This document shows, piece after piece, positions 5,937 to 8,659 of a stretch of DNA of 8,659 bases. The notes beneath the pieces are model-generated. The model was not told the origin of the DNA. It saw only the letters and a program-made list of their open reading frames with translations, and searched no databases. Where the stretch lies: positions 1 to 8,659 of the forward strand of contig CABTZC010000073.1 of assembly GCA_902489185.1 (NCBI GenBank). The letters run 5' to 3'. The stretch comes from an uncultured Brevibacterium sp. (GTDB lineage: Bacteria > Actinomycetota > Actinomycetes > Actinomycetales > Brevibacteriaceae). How positions within the stretch are numbered: position 1 is the first letter of the stretch; each line of letters begins with the position of its first letter. The translations under genes and the position numbers were made by a program.

Positions 5937-7188
5937 ACCTCTTGGTGCGGGGTGGTGTGTTCAGGGGTTCGGGCGTACACAGCCACACGATGCTTGCGAG
6001 GAGACAGAACGCGCCGGCCACGGCGAAAGCCACCGCGTAGGACACGTTTTGGGCCAGAGCGGCGGTGGCAATTGGGCCTACGATCGAACCGAAGTCCATG
6101 GCCATCTGAAACCGTGAAAGCACTTTGCCGGATGGGCGTTCACTGCCAACAACATCGGCGATTGCGGCTTGCTGAGCAGGCATGATGAGCCCAGCACCCA
6201 TACCTGCAACGGTGGACAGGGCAAGGAACATGGGCAAGTTGGGCCAGACTCCCAAGAGCAGGGTGGCGATTCCCATGACGGCGAAACCGGCGGATACGAA
6301 TGGGACGCGGCCGTAGGTGTCGGCGAATCGGGATGAGGCGTTGATGGCGATTGCGTTGCCCAGCGCGAAGAACGTGAGAGCCAGCCCGGCGGCTTCAGGG
6401 CCCACGTTGAGAACGCTCAGAGCGAACAGCGGGTAGATCGCAACGCGGATCCCCATGGCCGACCACCCGGAGACAGCACCACCAAGGAGGGCGGCACGGT
6501 AAGCGGGAACCCGCCAGGCTTCACGCACACGCATGGGTGCCAGGGTGGCGCTGGAGGTGTCACGCTGGGAGGTGTCGTCTGGGGACACGGTGGCGCGTAC
6601 CTCGGCGCGGGCAACCCGGGTGGAGCTCGCCAGCTTCACGTGGACGACGGCGGCGGCGATCACCAGTCCGGTGCCGTAAATGATGAAGGGAACCTTAAGC
6701 CCGAAGCCGGCCAACAGACCACCCACGATGGGTCCAGCGATGTTGCCGATAAGGAATGAGGTGGCGTAGAGGCCGGTGGCTCGGGCGCGGGCGTGAGGCG
6801 GGGCGAGTTTCACGATAATGGCCATGGCCGACACCGTGAACATGGTGGAGCCCAGTCCGCCCAGGCCGCGGAAGATGAGGAGTTGCCAGTAGGTCTGCGC
6901 GAACGCTACGGCGTAGGTTGAGGCGGCCACGATGAGCAGGCCGGTGACGTAGATGGGGCGTTCGCCCAGGCGATTCACCAGGGAGCCACCGGCGGGGGCG
7001 GACACTAAGCGGAAGAATGCGAACGCGCTGACAACAACCGCGGCGGCGGTTTCGCCCACGTTGAACGAGCTTGCGAACTGCGGCAAGACCGGCGCGATGA
7101 TTCCGTAACCAATAGCCACGATGAACGCGGCGATGACCATGACCCAGATGTCGGCTGGGATGGCGGTTTTGGATTGCTTTTGTGTCAT
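5935..7188 (-). CDS. Major facilitator superfamily (MFS) transporter
   Basis: Encodes 417 residues from ATG 7188-7186, with about 12 hydrophobic segments in two halves. MFS motif A is visible between TM2 and TM3 (GGSLVNRLGERP, about residues 67-78). A hydrophilic loop joins the halves at about 197-230 (rich in Ser, Thr, Asp and Arg, ending before VREAWRVPAYRAAL). The shape is that of a drug or metabolite exporter of the 12-TM type; the substrate is unknown. I chose ATG 7188 because it overlaps the msrA stop as ATGA, the usual mark of coupled translation; GTG at 7206 would add six residues (MGRLDP) reaching into msrA. Being third in the unknown-msrA-MFS cluster, it is probably transcribed from a promoter upstream of the window edge or near 8615. 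Confidence 0.93.
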   Translation of the reverse strand: MTQKQSKTAIPADIWVMVIAAFIVAIGYGIIAPVLPQFASSFNVGETAAAVVVSAFAFFRLVSAPAGGSLVNRLGERPIYVTGLLIVAASTYAVAFAQTYWQLLIFRGLGGLGSTMFTVSAMAIIVKLAPPHARARATGLYATSFLIGNIAGPIVGGLLAGFGLKVPFIIYGTGLVIAAAVVHVKLASSTRVARAEVRATVSPDDTSQRDTSSATLAPMRVREAWRVPAYRAALLGGAVSGWSAMGIRVAIYPLFALSVLNVGPEAAGLALTFFALGNAIAINASSRFADTYGRVPFVSAGFAVMGIATLLLGVWPNLPMFLALSTVAGMGAGLIMPAQQAAIADVVGSERPSGKVLSRFQMAMDFGSIVGPIATAALAQNVSYAVAFAVAGAFCLLASIVWLCTPEPLNTPPRTKR

Positions 7189-7754
7189 TGGATCCAGTCT
7201 GCCCACTGTTTGCGTGCCTGCGCCAGTTTGGGGTCGATGACGAATGAGCAGTACCCGTTACCGGGGTTGCGGGTGTAGAAGTCCTGGTGCATGTGGTCTG
7301 CGGGGAAGAACGTGCTCAGTGGTTCGAGTGTGGTCACGATTGGGCGGTCGTAGAACTGCTGGGCCTGGTCGATTGCGTTCTGGAAGCGCTGCTTTTGGTC
7401 CTGGTCTTGGTAGAACATGGCGGACCGGTACTGGGTGCCCACGTCGTGGCCTTGGCGGTTAAGACTGGTGGGGTCGTGGGTGGTGAAGAACATGCCCAGG
7501 ATGACGTGCTCCGGGATGGCGTCTGGGTCGTAGGTGACTGCGACGGCCTCAGCGTGGCCCGTGGTGCCAGAGCACACTTCACGGTAGGTGGGGTTCTCCA
7601 CGTGACCACCGATGTAACCGGACACCGCGTCAATAACGCCACGTGCGCGGCGCACCACGGCGTCGAAGCACCAGAAACACCCGTTCGCCAACGTGATGGT
7701 GCGGTGGTGGGTGTGTGGCTGGGGCTGGTGGTTCTGCGGTTGAGCTTGGGTCAC
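7185..7754 (-). CDS. msrA: Peptide methionine sulfoxide reductase MsrA
   Basis: Encodes 189 residues. MsrA reduces the S-epimer of methionine sulfoxide in proteins, usually with thioredoxin as electron donor. The catalytic motif GCFWC is at 25-29, with C26 the expected nucleophile. GHAEAVAVTYDP (66-77), GTQYRSAMFY (106-115) and DHMHQDFY (153-160) are family blocks, and C169 in GYCSFVI is a likely resolving Cys. C29 is a second Cys in the motif, seen in many family members. Residues 3-17 form a Gln/His/Pro-rich tail not needed for the fold. The start is GTG 7754-7752, whose GTGA overlaps the upstream gene's stop; no separate ribosome binding site is evident, so translation is probably coupled. 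Its own stop overlaps the MFS start as ATGA. Confidence 0.97.
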   Translation of the reverse strand: MTQAQPQNHQPQPHTHHRTITLANGCFWCFDAVVRRARGVIDAVSGYIGGHVENPTYREVCSGTTGHAEAVAVTYDPDAIPEHVILGMFFTTHDPTSLNRQGHDVGTQYRSAMFYQDQDQKQRFQNAIDQAQQFYDRPIVTTLEPLSTFFPADHMHQDFYTRNPGNGYCSFVIDPKLAQARKQWADWIQ

Positions 7755-8614
7755 TGGGTGCGCTCCAAATCGAATTCGCTGATGAACTCAACTGCGCCAG
7801 CACGGTATGCGCTAATCCAATCGGACAACGTAGGCGAATCTTCGTCAAGGTCGGCAACTGACAGCACGAATGCGTGGCCGTGGAGTACCTCAAGCCTTAG
7901 ATGGTATTCAGCACCGTTGAAACTGGCGCGGGCGTAGACGGGGTAGGTCTGTGTACTCGGGGTCATCACACTGACGTCTGCATCTGATGGAAGTGTGAGT
8001 TCAAGAAAACAGTCGTCGAGGAACTTTAACGGGTCCTGGTCCGACGGGGCATAGAAGGTCGCGCGCAAGACTGGGATCTGTGTAGCAAGAGCCTGGGCCG
8101 CACCCGGAATGAGGTTGAGTTCAGGGTGGGCAAAATCGGTGAGAAAGTCGCGGAGATCATTCGGCAAGTCACGTTCGTAGCCCTCGCCAGCGACCGCCAT
8201 CCGTTCGAAGCCGCTCTCCTCTTGCCGCTCTTCCCACGCCGAAAACGCTCGCAAGGCGATGAACGTTGCCAGGCCGGTTGCCACCTCGGGAGCGGGGATA
8301 CCCCACGCGCGCAGGCGCCGGTCCACAGCCTTGTCAAGGCGGTCGAAGAGCCCCCAGGTGGCGTAGGTGAGGGCGGCCGTGGCTGTTCCAAGGCCTGCGA
8401 TGGTGCCAGCGGAGGTGCGGCAGATATCCCGGGTGTTGAGCGCGTAACCGGCTGCCACGAGTCCTGTAGCCAGTGACGTCCCTATCCGCAGCGCGGCCTG
8501 GTATTTGGCGGGCACGTGATGAGTGCGGACCGCGGACAGCCCCGCGTTGGCGAGGTCAAGCACGCGGTCGAGTGCGCGCGATGGCGGGACGTCGTCGGGA
8601 ATGTATGTGGTCAT
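7751..8614 (-). CDS. Unknown protein with two membrane segments and a soluble C-terminal domain
   Basis: Encodes 287 residues; not recognised. The start ATG 8614-8612 has AAGGA (plus-strand 8621-8625) six bases from it. Residues 1-38 are hydrophilic. Hydrophobic segments run at about 41-59 (RIGTSLATGLVAAGYAL) and 68-88 (SAGTIAGLGTATAALTYATWG), with a third weaker one at 109-125 that could be amphipathic. A charged stretch follows (126-165, including WEERQEESGFERM). The C-terminal half (about 170-287) is rich in alternating hydrophobic residues (ATFYAP, FLELTLPSDADVSV, YPVYARASF, YHLRLEVL, HAFVLSVADL) and looks like a mostly beta-strand soluble domain, ending in a helix (SDWISAYRAGAVEFISEFDLERT). 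No catalytic motif is seen. Its stop overlaps the msrA start by four bases, so it is likely co-expressed with msrA and the MFS gene. Confidence 0.85.
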   Translation of the reverse strand: MTTYIPDDVPPSRALDRVLDLANAGLSAVRTHHVPAKYQAALRIGTSLATGLVAAGYALNTRDICRTSAGTIAGLGTATAALTYATWGLFDRLDKAVDRRLRAWGIPAPEVATGLATFIALRAFSAWEERQEESGFERMAVAGEGYERDLPNDLRDFLTDFAHPELNLIPGAAQALATQIPVLRATFYAPSDQDPLKFLDDCFLELTLPSDADVSVMTPSTQTYPVYARASFNGAEYHLRLEVLHGHAFVLSVADLDEDSPTLSDWISAYRAGAVEFISEFDLERTQ

Positions 8615-8659
8615 GGACTGTCCTTGGGTCTATGGGGTGGTGTGCAGGGCTGGCGGGCG

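Noticed and set aside
7189..7206. GTG 7206 as the MFS start
   Set aside because: The extra six residues are encoded within the msrA 3' end in another frame; ATG 7188 makes the standard ATGA coupling.
7287..7937. Plus-strand open frame of 216 codons opposite msrA
   Set aside because: Val/Gly/His-rich shadow of the minus-strand coding sequence, with no recognisable domain.

Overview
The window looks like a chromosomal segment from an actinobacterium (Actinomycetota; order not resolvable by eye). The reasons are a GC content of roughly 55-60 %, frequent GTG starts, four junctions with overlapping genes, actinobacterial-type protein sequences, and the divergent arrangement of a dacB-like gene and ppa, which is a common actinobacterial gene order. 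No rRNA, tRNA, CRISPR array, transposase or phage gene was seen. Nearly all of the window is coding.

Left part (1-1666): the 5' end of a D-alanyl-D-alanine carboxypeptidase (dacB/PBP4-like, minus strand, cut by the window edge) faces away from ppa, a complete family I inorganic pyrophosphatase (plus strand). Their shared 142-base spacer holds short dyads, a tandem repeat and a candidate promoter. Downstream of ppa lies a VOC/glyoxalase-like gene. The 100 bases before it contain the most unusual DNA here: a 16-base dyad (7-base arms) abutting a perfect 16-base-pair inverted repeat whose right arm is the first codons of the VOC gene.

Middle (1694-5828, minus strand): a large RND efflux permease (1121 residues, GTG start with a good ribosome binding site) overlaps by 11 bases the GTG start of a CPBP-family (Abi/CAAX-protease-like) membrane protease. 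The two were probably co-expressed. The pump has the RND proton-relay aspartates but a Thr where AcrB has its relay Lys, and it carries a long, highly basic cytoplasmic linker between its two halves. A short convergent spacer with a 7-bp hairpin separates this pair from the VOC gene.

Right part (5935-8614, minus strand): three tightly coupled genes, transcribed in the order unknown two-domain protein, msrA (peptide methionine sulfoxide reductase), MFS transporter. Both junctions are 4-base overlaps (GTGA and ATGA). The unknown protein has two probable membrane segments and a soluble C-terminal domain.

Taken together this is mostly housekeeping plus envelope, efflux and oxidative-repair functions. 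I do not see a clear new multi-gene system. The best candidates for something undescribed are the start-codon-sequestering inverted repeat with its adjacent dyad before the VOC gene, and the coupled RND pump-CPBP protease pair.
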